A stretch of 64,000 nucleotides of DNA from assembly GCF_963678635.1 (NCBI RefSeq), contig NC_087064.1, positions 29,676,189 through 29,740,188 on the forward strand. Reading direction: 5' to 3'. The DNA is from Symsagittifera roscoffensis. Taxonomy: Eukaryota; Xenacoelomorpha; Acoela; Convolutidae. Position numbers and translations under genes: made by a program. Below are positions 13,701 through 23,560 of the stretch, piece after piece. Under the pieces are notes generated by a model. That model saw nothing but the letters and a program-made list of their open reading frames with translations, searched no databases and had not been told where the DNA came from. Numbering within the stretch: the stretch's first letter is position 1; each line of letters opens with the position of its first letter.

Positions 13701-15765
13701 CAAATTTTAGTGAAAATTGTTTAAATCATAAGCGAAGTCCACGCTGTGGCAATTAAATCAACAAAGATAGGCCGACCATTCTTTTGACCCATTCATAAGC
13801 TCACGAACCATTCACGATAACTTGACAATTTAGCAATTCTAATGACTATCAATCAGAGCCAACAAACAGTTCAAAAAGTAAATGAACGCAAGCAAACAGA
13901 AAAAAAACTGGCTAGTATTTTTGCAAAACTTAACTTTCGAAATTCAAATTAAAAATAAATGGCTTTGAAGCTCGTTGAATTTTCAGACCAATTAATGGTC
14001 GACTTTCTTGAGAAAAGTAACCCAATTTCAGTAAACTGGATCGAGAAGTTGTTCGTGACCTTCACAGTTTTGCTAAACAATAGTTGAGTTTGTTTTCTTT
14101 TCAACAAACGAAATGAAGTTAGTTTATTTGAAAAAAAAAATCAAAAGACAATTGTGTATCAAAAAAAACTCAATTACGTCCACCATTTGGAGAAAACAGC
14201 AAATAGTTTTAAATTTTAGTAAAAATTGCTTAAATCATAAGCAAAGTCCACACTGTGGCAATTAAATCAACAAACATAAGCAGGCCAATCTTTTTCACCA
14301 TTCATAAGCTCATGAATACTTCACGATTACTTGAAAAATGCGCAATTCTGATGATTATCAAAAAGAGCCAACAAACAGTTTAAAAAAAGTCCATGAACGT
14401 AAGGAAACAGAAAAAAAACTGGCTCGTATTTTTGCAAAACTTAAACTTCGAACTTCAAATAAAAAATAAATGGCCTTGAAGCTCGTTGAATTTTTAGACC
14501 TATTAATGGTCGACTTTCTTGAGGAAAGTAACCCAATTTCAGTAAACTGGATCATTAGGTTGTTCGTGACCTTTACACTTTTACCGATCGATAATTGAGT
14601 TTGCTTTCTTTTTAACAAACGAAATGAAGTTATTTTATTTGAAAAAAAAAAGAAATCGAAAGACAATTGTGAATCAAAAAATTCACAATTACGTTCACCA
14701 TTTGAAAAAAATCAGCAAATAGTTTTAAATTTTAGTGAAAATTGCTGAAATCATAAGCAAATTCCACACTATGGCAATTAAATCAACAACTATAAGCAGA
14801 CCAATCTTTTGACCCATTCATAAGCTCACTAATAGTACACGACTACTTGAAAATTGCGCAATTCTAATGATTATCAAACAGAGCCAACAAACAGTTAAAA
14901 AAGTCAATGAACACAAGGAAACAGAAAAAAACTGGCTCGTATTTATGCAAAAACTTAACTTTCGAATTTCAAATAAAAAAAATAAATGACCTAGAAGCTC
15001 GTTGATCTTTACGACCAACTAATGGTCGACTTTCTTGAGAAAAGTAACCCAGTTTCTTTAACTTTTAACCTAACTTTCAAACTTCAAATAAAAAACAAAT
15101 GGCCTCGAAGCTCGTTGAATTTCAAGACCAATTAATGGTCGACTTTGAAAAAAAATAACCCAATTTCGGTAAATTGGATCAATAGGTTGTTCGTGACCTT
15201 TACACTTTTACTGATCGATAGTTGAGTTTGCTTTCTTTTTAATAAACAAAAAGAAGTTGATTTATTTACAACTAAAGAAACCAAAAGACAATTGTGTATC
15301 AAAAAATACTCAATTACGTCCACCATTTGAAGAAAACAGCAAATAGTTTTAAATTTTAGTGAAAATTGCTTAAATCATAAGCAAAATCCACGCGGTGGCA
15401 ATTAAATCAACAAATATAAGCAGACTAATCTTTTGACCCACTCATGAGCTCACAAATAGTACACGATAACTTGAAAAATTCGCAATTCTGATGATTATCA
15501 AACAGAGCCAACAAACAGTTAAAAAAGTCAATGAACGCAAGGAAACAGAAAAAAACTGGCTCGTATTTATGCAAAACTTAACTTTCGAATTTCAAATTAA
15601 AAAAATGACCTAGAAGCTCGTTGATCTTTACGACCAACTAATGGTCGACTTTCTTGAGAAAAGTAACCCAATTTCAGTAAACTGCATCAATAAGTTGCTC
15701 GTGACCTTAACACTTTTACTGATCGAAAGCTGAGTTTGCTTCCTTTTTAACAAACGAAACGAAGT

Positions 15766-16206
15766 TAACTACGACCTAAAAATAATTACGACCTATCTAT
15801 AAGCACTCACTACGTCTCATGACTTTTAATTACTCAACCATAAGAAATCAATTAAATATTCCAGCTATCTTAAAATTACAATCACTTCCTTCTAATAAAT
15901 CAGAGATGAGTGAAATTTGTTCAAACAATTGTGGCCAGAAAACCCCAGAATATAGCAGAAACCCTGGACAGGTCCTTCAAACCAAATAAAATGCCAAAAT
16001 TGTTGACCACAGGTATCACTAGAAAATAACAATTAGAAAAAAAAGAGACGAGATTCATAGATTTTGTATGCCCTTTTGCTCTGCTATTCTATTATTTCAG
16101 CCTTGCCTTTACGGAAAATAGGCGAAATAAAACGCATTAAATTTAAAAAGAAGCAATTAAGTATCTAAAGCATCAATCTGGCGAGTTAATTGAAGGTCTA
16201 TGCTTT
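15766..16206. other. Spacer between satellite and WD40 gene
   Basis: The array ends in GAAGTTAACTACGACCT and a segment containing ATTACGACCTATCTATAAGC. This resembles the end of the dispersed satellite relative at 58,690-58,725 (cgcgacctatataagagcc). The rest lies downstream of the minus-strand WD40 gene and shows no gene. Confidence 0.5.
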
Positions 16207-19200
16207 TTACAAAGGTGGCGGGACAGAGCTTTCCGGTACAAAATACTTCTGGTTAGATTTCAACATCAACAGAATCGGCTGTTGCTCTCTTAATCTGTAC
16301 ATGTATTCATCAACTTCATCTCCGAAAGGATTCATATACACATTCTTCAGCGGTAGATTTATATGCGTCGTGAACCGTGCGAAAGCATCTGTTCGATTCG
16401 CACGCGAAAGATTGACCGCGTCGGCTTTCGTCGTTTCACGTCTCGGTTTCAATTGACTTGTCTTCAACTCGCCTATTCGAGCTAAACTTCGGTCGACCGG
16501 AACCTTCGGCAGCACCAGGACTGTCTTCCGATTTGAGGGATCCAGCATTTCTTGTCGATCCTGATTTGTTCTATCAAAGAAATCTTGTAACTCGCATTCG
16601 GTGTAGTAATTAATCGCCTCAATTGGCGTTATATGATCCACAATATTCCCTGGAATACGATCAAGAACGGCGACCACGGCTCGAGTTGGTTCGGGTAAAT
16701 CAGAGCTTGTTAGTTTAACACGTGTCTGGAACTTTTTGCCGGTAGCGCCTGGGAGCAACATGTTTCCACACTTCAACTCGTCAATTACGTACTCAACTTG
16801 CTCAGAAAGTTTTCGAATCAGTACGTTTAACCAGTCTTTAGCCTGCTCTAAAACGTTTCGTTTGTACCCCAGATCACCAGTAACGGGTAGGTTCCACGAA
16901 TCCATGTACTTGTAGAACAACTTCTGAGGGTCCATGACGCCCATTTTTCTCAAGGTGTCAATAGCAAGCTTCTTTGTTACTGCGTCTTTCTCGAGATATA
17001 TTGTCATCGCCTCGACCACAACTTCGAAATCATATTTCTTCAAGGCAACGAATAGTCGAAGACAAGATTGAAAGAAAAGTCGTCCGTATACAGTCTCGCC
17101 TGTCGGTCCGTCCGATTTGTTCAACACAAATAACACCGATTCTATGATTACATCACGCATATCCGTTAGATCCCACTCTTGGTGCAAATCTTTCAGATAA
17201 TCCACCATCGGCGCTTTGTACTGGATCTCACATGTCTTGATGTATCGCAACATCATTTGGGCAAAAGATCCCGGGTACCATGGCTTCGGGAACGTTCTTT
17301 CGTTCAAGTTCGGGAAAAACTTTTCGTACCAATCTTGACCTCTATTTTTGGTTATATAATCTGGCAATGGCGTGGGCGGTTTCTGAACTTCGGGCTCTTT
17401 CTCATCGTCAAATGTCAATGAGGTGACTTTCTTTACGGGTGGCGGCGGAAGAGGTTCGGGTGACTTCTGCTCCGGCCTCGAGACAAATTTGCGAACTGGT
17501 TTTGATTTTTTTTCAGCGATGAGCTCCTTCTCTTTCGCTTCTTTATTCGCAGCACCTTCCATCTGTTCCCGAACTCTCCTTTCTCTTTCCTCGGCGTCTA
17601 GTTCCTCTTGACTCTTTTCCGGTTCCGGTGTAGGCGAAGGGGTTCTCTGAGCCTGCTCCATCTTTTCCATCAAACCCGACTTGGTCGCTGGATCCTTTGC
17701 AGCTGGTGGCGTCGGAGGCAAGTCACCCGTATCATCTCCAAGCAAGTCATCTTCGTTGTCATCTTTTACTCTCAGTCGGTTATAGTACTCCATTTCTTCT
17801 ATTTCCTCGGCTGTGAATTCACGCGGCTTGAACTGATCTTCATGCTCTTTCAAAACGTCTTCTGGGTATAAATTCTTCAGTGCTACTGAATTCGGAAGGT
17901 ATCCCGATAGACTTACAGGCAGAAGCTCTTTTCCCGGGTGCTTCGACAACGTCGGAAAGAATCCCGAATCTTCCATCAGGGCTTTGCTGGAATACAAAGG
18001 TGGCATCGCTCGTGTTTTCTTAGCGATCGAAGTCTCGCCACGATTAAAGCTATCTTCCAATTTGGGTAAATCAACTTTCACGTGTTGGAAAAAAATCGCG
18101 AGGTACTTCTTGAAAGCAATCTGATTCACTCTCTCGTTGTAAACTCGTTTTGATTTTTTAAGCATGTCGTACTGTCCGTTTCGCAGCATCTCCAATTCGG
18201 CGTCTCGTTTCGCAATTTCGTAGAACTTTGTCTTCTCATTCTCTAACTCCCGGTCAATTTCGAGTTGCTCTTCCGGCGGTAACTTATCTTCGTAGTTTAT
18301 ATAGTTCATTTCTGAACAATGCGCAGCTTTGAGTCGTTTGACATCAACCATGTCTAAAGATTGGAGTCGACTTTCGTCGTAAGGAGTTGGAGTTTCAATT
18401 TTCAAATCATCTGCACCAACTGTCAATGCTTTATACAAAAGTGACTTTGTGAAATACCTGGTGTGGTAAATCCTATAGAGATGATCTCCAATTCCGACAA
18501 CCAAATCGCTAGAATCATTAGCGAACTCGACACTGTATATTGGTGCATTTAGCTTCAGAACACGAATCAAACGACTATGATCGCTCCAAATCCGAATAGT
18601 TTCGTCCTCTCCCGCTGTAGCGAAGAGCTTCATCTTTGTACTCGCTGCTACTGAAATGATTTTATCAGTATGGTCATCTGACCTAACATGTTCAAATTTA
18701 TTTCTTTCCTGAGTCTGAACTGACGATGCGTACATGCCAATCGAGCTATCCTGATAAGCAACTAGCATCTTGTTTTTAAGGCACGTGATATGCGTGGGCG
18801 TTCCAGGAAAGAAAAATGGAAACTGGACAACTAGTGGGTCCATTTCAGCGTCTGGAGTAACTTTCCAGATTTTGACAACTTTATCCGTTCCAGCAGTCAG
18901 AAGCTGGTCATATTCCGGGTTAGCTACTATACAAGTGATGTTGCTCATTTCATGGGCAGTCACTTCTGAGAGTATTTCTCCACTTTCGTGGTCAATTAGA
19001 CAAACCTCTCCATCGTCACGACCAACGAAAAGCATTACTGGATTCTCATGTTTATCGGGACCAGCTGCCGAAGTCGCCCGCTCCAATTCTGTAGTTTTAG
19101 CTGCCCTTGCCAGACCTTTCCAAACATCATGGCTTGGTAAATTCTTTTCCTCTTTCAGCAACTCCTTTCCTCCGATGTGTTCATAAATGCAAAAACACGA

Positions 19201-20634
19201 TATTTTGTGACCTCTAAACTGTTCTGTGAAGCTCCACCTTTCCACAACTGTGGCAGGGTTCGTTGTCATATTAGCTGAAACAATTTCGTTGCTCTGAAGC
19301 AAACAGTACGTGTAATTGAGCCTCGAGATGAAGTACGAGTCTTTGATTCGGTCCTCGTAATTCAGTAGAACTGTACCGAGGACGTTGCCGGTGTTCGGGC
19401 AAACAATCCGAACTGATCCATCTTCGCACGAGCAGGTCAGGCGTCGGTAGTCGAAATACTTCGTAGTCTTTGTTATTTTCTTCACCGGTTCGCCAACTGA
19501 TGTATACAGCGAGTACAAATCTTCCACAGTGTAAAGGAAAACTTCTTTTTCGACTATAGCTGCAATCGTGTTATGTCCCGAATATGACACAAGATTCCAG
19601 CCATGTGAATGAACGTCTATAATCGCGGACTCATCTGACGTCTCCAAACTCCAGACTCTGATTGAATTGTCACTTGACGACGAGACGACGAAAGGTCCAT
19701 TAGGATACACGCTTAAAGCAGTTACCGGGTCATTATGGCCAATGAAGACCATTTTTACACACCAGTTTTCATCCCAGGCTTTAATAGATCCATCAGTTGA
19801 CCCGGTTAGCAGAAACTTCGCAGGGTTGAAATACAACACACTTGAAATGTTCCGAACATGCAAACTCCTCTTGACCTGTTTCAACTCGAGGTTTCTGGCT
19901 TCGAAAACGAAACAATTGTTTTCAGAGATTGCAAACACTTTTTGTTGGTAGCCCGCATTGTGCTCCAGCGCAAGCATGGTTATCTGCGCGTTTTCAATCT
20001 CAGACGGACTAGAAATTGCTTCTGGAACTAAGTGAGTGTCTTCGTAATGAAGAGCCCACGCAATTACATTCCCGTATCCTACTGAAAGCAGCATTCTTTT
20101 GAATGGGTTGTACCTTATTGTAGAAGTCGGAAACTGCTCGTGATATTTCGACAGCACCTCAAGATTCTTGGAGTACAAAACTAGCGTCGAATTAATATCT
20201 TGCTCCTCGTTTTTCATGAGGCCAACATATCGCATTTGGTGATCCATAAAAACAATTTGAGCTAACTCATCGTCCAAAACGTGATCAAACAAGAACTTTC
20301 CGTCTGAATTGTAGAAACTGAGGGAATTTGTTTCATCCAGAACTATATATTCTTCCGACGTTTCATTGAAAATCACACTCAAAATCGGGTCTTCTAGAGC
20401 AAATGAGTTCCTATACTGCATTCCATGCGAGATGATCTTCTTCTTCGTCTTTTCTTTTTTCTCTCTGGCCGATTCTCTGGGTGCGCGGTAAGCGAGAACT
20501 TCATCTTGCTCTTCCTGGTCGCCTTCTGTGATACAATCTTTTATGTGGTGCCAAGCCGCTTTCGCCTTTTTCTGTCTCCCATCTTTATTCCGGGCGCTGA
20601 AATCGCTCTTCGCAGCGTCCGCAGACGGGGCCAT
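16207..20634 (-). CDS. Large WD40-repeat protein, WDR87/WDR97-like (tentative)
   Basis: A single uninterrupted frame of 1,475 residues runs from a true ATG at 20,634 to TAA at 16,207. The N-terminus is basic. Two WD40 regions follow: roughly residues 70-400, with a clear repeat ending SSSSDNSIRVW, and roughly 520-760, with LLTAGTDKVVKIW and LFATAGEDETIRIW. After these come a charged coiled-coil-like stretch (about 800-870), a proline- and acid-rich linker with repeated PPTPP and PSPTPEP segments (about 970-1120), and a helical C-terminal domain starting near DWYEKFFPNLNERTFPKPWY. Twin propellers plus coiled coil and C-terminal helical domain are the layout of large axonemal WDR proteins, and WDR87/WDR97 is my best match. 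The WD40 assignment is firm; the subfamily and a ciliary role are inference. A 4.4-kb animal gene with no intron is unusual. Confidence 0.85.
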   Translation of the reverse strand: MAPSADAAKSDFSARNKDGRQKKAKAAWHHIKDCITEGDQEEQDEVLAYRAPRESAREKKEKTKKKIISHGMQYRNSFALEDPILSVIFNETSEEYIVLDETNSLSFYNSDGKFLFDHVLDDELAQIVFMDHQMRYVGLMKNEEQDINSTLVLYSKNLEVLSKYHEQFPTSTIRYNPFKRMLLSVGYGNVIAWALHYEDTHLVPEAISSPSEIENAQITMLALEHNAGYQQKVFAISENNCFVFEARNLELKQVKRSLHVRNISSVLYFNPAKFLLTGSTDGSIKAWDENWCVKMVFIGHNDPVTALSVYPNGPFVVSSSSDNSIRVWSLETSDESAIIDVHSHGWNLVSYSGHNTIAAIVEKEVFLYTVEDLYSLYTSVGEPVKKITKTTKYFDYRRLTCSCEDGSVRIVCPNTGNVLGTVLLNYEDRIKDSYFISRLNYTYCLLQSNEIVSANMTTNPATVVERWSFTEQFRGHKISCFCIYEHIGGKELLKEEKNLPSHDVWKGLARAAKTTELERATSAAGPDKHENPVMLFVGRDDGEVCLIDHESGEILSEVTAHEMSNITCIVANPEYDQLLTAGTDKVVKIWKVTPDAEMDPLVVQFPFFFPGTPTHITCLKNKMLVAYQDSSIGMYASSVQTQERNKFEHVRSDDHTDKIISVAASTKMKLFATAGEDETIRIWSDHSRLIRVLKLNAPIYSVEFANDSSDLVVGIGDHLYRIYHTRYFTKSLLYKALTVGADDLKIETPTPYDESRLQSLDMVDVKRLKAAHCSEMNYINYEDKLPPEEQLEIDRELENEKTKFYEIAKRDAELEMLRNGQYDMLKKSKRVYNERVNQIAFKKYLAIFFQHVKVDLPKLEDSFNRGETSIAKKTRAMPPLYSSKALMEDSGFFPTLSKHPGKELLPVSLSGYLPNSVALKNLYPEDVLKEHEDQFKPREFTAEEIEEMEYYNRLRVKDDNEDDLLGDDTGDLPPTPPAAKDPATKSGLMEKMEQAQRTPSPTPEPEKSQEELDAEERERRVREQMEGAANKEAKEKELIAEKKSKPVRKFVSRPEQKSPEPLPPPPVKKVTSLTFDDEKEPEVQKPPTPLPDYITKNRGQDWYEKFFPNLNERTFPKPWYPGSFAQMMLRYIKTCEIQYKAPMVDYLKDLHQEWDLTDMRDVIIESVLFVLNKSDGPTGETVYGRLFFQSCLRLFVALKKYDFEVVVEAMTIYLEKDAVTKKLAIDTLRKMGVMDPQKLFYKYMDSWNLPVTGDLGYKRNVLEQAKDWLNVLIRKLSEQVEYVIDELKCGNMLLPGATGKKFQTRVKLTSSDLPEPTRAVVAVLDRIPGNIVDHITPIEAINYYTECELQDFFDRTNQDRQEMLDPSNRKTVLVLPKVPVDRSLARIGELKTSQLKPRRETTKADAVNLSRANRTDAFARFTTHINLPLKNVYMNPFGDEVDEYMYRLREQQPILLMLKSNQKYFVPESSVPPPL

Positions 20635-20639
20635 AATAA

Positions 20640-21428
20640 AACAATTTTTTAATTATTTACATAAATTTGACAAGAAAGTAACGTGTGGCAAAAAAGTATA
20701 TCAAACTTAGATTTATTTGCGTTTTAATGGCACGAAAAAAGGCACGTTCGTAAATTGTTATCAAAATGGCCACTGCGCATTATATTTTAATCAGGTGGCT
20801 TAACTGTGCGTACTTTCAACAAATGTGATTTTAATGCAGCATCTTCACTGCAGGTGGTTTTTTTCAATCAGAAAAGAGCACACAATACAAGCGTACTTTC
20901 TGCTCAAAAGCAGATTAATGACACCAGGAGCAAAACAAAAGCAATCGAATCAACACTAGGGATCGAAGCTGTTCGATTTTCTGTTCATTGATTTATGACA
21001 AAACTGCTCTACAAACGACACAAAATTAGACAATTTAAACAAGGTAGTGTTTCAAAACTCGAATTTGTTTGGCTGTGATTTTTTCAATTAAAATTTCGGA
21101 AGAATTCCGTTCTTCTAGAGATGTTTCATTTGAATAGAATGGTAGACTTTTAGTGGACCAACAGGTCCCGTTGTCTATCCGTTCCTGCTTTAAATGTGGC
21201 AAATTTAATTATGCTGATATATTGTTTATAAAAGGAAAAAAATATTCTTTCTTTCTTTCTTTCTATCTTTTTTTTCATGCAAAATCCGGATCCAAAAGAA
21301 CGTAGGACTAGCATTCCGCAAAGACGTCGAAAAGAATCGAAGGAGCTACCATTTTAAGGCCCTTTCAGCATTGTCAGCAGTGAAAACTTCAAGATTTTAT
21401 CTATCTAATAAATGGAATTAAAACTAGA
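20640..21428. other. Intergenic, 5' side of WD40 gene
   Basis: This must include the promoter and 5' UTR of the minus-strand WD40 gene, but no motif can be defended. Short frames at 20,425-20,991 on the plus strand are shadows or chance. A (CTTT)n microsatellite lies at about 21,247-21,265. Confidence 0.4.
21247..21265. repeat. (CTTT)n microsatellite
   Basis: Four to five perfect CTTT units are followed by a T-rich run. Confidence 0.8.
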
Positions 21429-23000
21429 CTAGCATTTAACGCACCTCCGGTGCTTCGAAATTTTTAAACAGCTGGTGAAAAACCGCATTTATTGGAAACA
21501 AAATCTGCAAACTTTTAGTGTACTCCTCTGACTTCACCCAATTACAGGGTTGGTAATTTCAAACTTTTTTATTTTTTAATTCCCATGTCGCATGTGGCAA
21601 GCAGTCGCATGTGGCAAGATTTGTAACTCCTGAGAGTGCCCTGAAAGCACTGAACTACAAAGTTAGGAATTTCAAATTATGAAAAAAAATACTTAAATTT
21701 TCTGAAATTTTTCAAAGATAAATCACAAAAAACGTCACATCTCGAAAACTAGAAGGATTTGAACAGTCATATTTGGAGGCAAGATTTGCAACACCTTAGA
21801 GTACCCTAACAGCACCCATTCACAGGGTTGGGAATTTCAAACTTTGAAAAAAAAAATAATCTCGAAAACTACAAAGAATTGAGCAGTCATATTGGGAGGC
21901 GAGATTCGGAATCCTTGAGAGTATTCTGGCAGAACCCAACCACAGGGTTGGGAATTTCAGCTTTTGCGAAAAAAAAACTTATATAACTTTTCTGAATTTT
22001 TTTTGAAAAAGTCACAAAAAACGTCATATCTCGAAAACTACAAGGATTTGAACAGTCATATTTGGAGGCAAGATTTGCAACACCTTAGAGTACCCTGACA
22101 GCACCCAATTACAGGGTTGGGAATTTCAGCTTTTGCGAAAAAATCAATAATTTTTCTGAAATTTTTTTGAAAAATCACAAAAACGTCATATCTCGAAAAC
22201 TACAAAGACTTGAGCAGTCATAATTGGAGGCAAGATTCGCAAACCTTAAAATTACTCTGACAGTACCTAACTACAAAGTTGGGAATTTCAAATTTTGAAA
22301 AATTAATTTTTGTTTTCTAAAAAATTTTTGGAAAAATCACACAAAGTCATATCTCGAAAACTACACAGAATTGGGCGGTCATATTTAGAGGCAAGATTCG
22401 GAATTCTTGAGAGTACTCTGGCAGAAACCAAATACAGGGTTGGGAAGTTCAGCTTTTGCGAAAAAAAATTAATATAAGTTTTCTGAATATTTTTGAAAAA
22501 ATCCCGAAAAACGTCATATCTCGAAAACTACAAGTATTTGAACAGTCACATTTGGAGGCAAGATTTGCAACTCCTTGGAGTACCCTGAAAGCACCTAACT
22601 ACAGGGTTGGGAAGTTCAGCTTTTGCTAAAAATAATAAATTTAAGTTCCCTGAAAATTTTTGAAAAAATTACAAAAAACGTCGTATCTCAAAAACTACAA
22701 GGATTTGAGCAGTCATGATTGGAGGCAAGATTCGCAATCCTTAATAGTACTGACAGTACCCAACTACAGCGCTGTGAACTTCAAGTTTTTAAAATCATTT
22801 CGTAATATAAGTTTTCTGAAAATTTCCGAAAAAATCACTAAAATAGTCTTATCTCATTAACTAAAAAAAAATGGCCATTCAAAATTGGAGGCAAATTCGC
22901 AACCCCTGGTGATTCCGGACAGCACGCAAGTATTGGGCTGCTTATTCTAAACTCGGTGAAATAACCACTAAAATCAAACTAAAAAATCGAAAAAATTTTT
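21429..23000 (-). mobile_element. Helentron/Helitron-like non-autonomous element with internal tandem repeats, copy 1
   Basis: Read on the minus strand, the left edge has a Helitron-type 3' end: hairpin GCACC-GGA-GGTGC (21,453-21,441), an 8-nt spacer, then CTAG (21,432-21,429) followed by T. Internally (about 21,530-22,990) there are tandem units of ~165 bp marked by TATCTCGAAAACTACAAGG and GGAGGCAAGATTTGCAA. The marker TATCTCGAAAACT or a close variant occurs near 21,739, 21,862, 22,027, 22,190, 22,350, 22,517, 22,684 and 22,850. Known non-autonomous Helentrons (DINE-1/HINE type) combine such a 3' hairpin with a core of ~150-190-bp tandem repeats. The 5' boundary is not defined, and no Rep/helicase coding sequence is present. 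Confidence 0.6.
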
Positions 23001-23100
23001 TTAACCATTGCAATATACGATATAGCTTAAACATGCAAAAATAATACGTTGAAAAAGCTTAAACATGGCGAGATAGTGAAGCCCGCATTTAAATATATTA

Positions 23101-23560
23101 CTAGACGTCAATCGCACCTCCGGTGCTACAAAACCATTATTCAGAAAACTGACATACCATAATTCTCGAAAAATAGAAGGATTGAGCACTCATACTTGGA
23201 CGCCAGATTTGCAATCCCTGAATGTACAATGACAGCACCTCACTATAGGGTTGAGAAATTCAAGTTCGGTAAATTTTTTTATATCTTATTTTTTTTGGAA
23301 AAAAAAACGAAAAATCATTTAAAAAAATATCTCGAAAACCAAACAAATTTGAGCAGTCATACTTGGACGCTAGATTTGCAGCCTTTGAGGGTACCCTGAT
23401 AGCACCCCACTATAGGGTTGAGAAGTTCAAGATTGGTTAGTTTTTTTTATATCTTAGTTTTTGGAAAAAAAAAGAAAAATTTTTGAAAAACGCCGTATCT
23501 CGAAAACTATACGGATTTGAGCAGTCATACTTGTACAGTCATATATAATAGATAGATGAG
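23101..23560 (-). mobile_element. Helentron-like element, copy 2 (short)
   Basis: A second copy of the terminus is present: CTAG at 23,104-23,101 followed on the minus strand by T, and the identical hairpin GCACC-GGA-GGTGC at 23,126-23,114, separated by 9 nt. It is followed to the right by about three of the same ~165-bp tandem units (markers near 23,160, 23,332 and 23,495). It is nested against, or adjacent to, copy 1. The outer boundary near 23,560 is approximate. Confidence 0.55.

Larger units (their letters stand above)
487..15765. repeat. Satellite array, ~510-bp and ~664-bp monomers
   Basis: About 27 diverged head-to-tail units are seen. The landmark GATCGATAGTTGAG recurs at 915, 1579, 2243, 2906, 3568, 4230, 4741, 5409, 6072, 6585, 7254, 7920, 8434, 8948, 9457, 9970 (last bases altered), 10480, 10993 and 11507, and onward to about 15,720. 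Spacings fall in two classes, 509-514 and 662-669 bp. The long class carries an extra ~150-bp internal duplication that begins with the block ttttgacccattcataagct. The left half is mainly long units and the right half is short units only. Minus-strand frames of 60-105 codons stay open in many units, but they are A+T-rich, carry indels between copies and match nothing recognisable, so I do not call them genes. Confidence 0.95.

Noticed and set aside
681-15326. Many minus-strand frames of 60-105 codons with related sequence (LLKRKQTQLSIS...FTEIGLLFSRKS)
   Set aside because: They recur because the satellite monomer recurs. They are interrupted differently in each unit, A+T-rich, and have no recognisable family. 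No evidence of selection can be seen by eye.
487-15765. CRISPR-like array
   Set aside because: Units are hundreds of bases long and diverged, with no short direct repeats and unique spacers; the DNA is eukaryotic.
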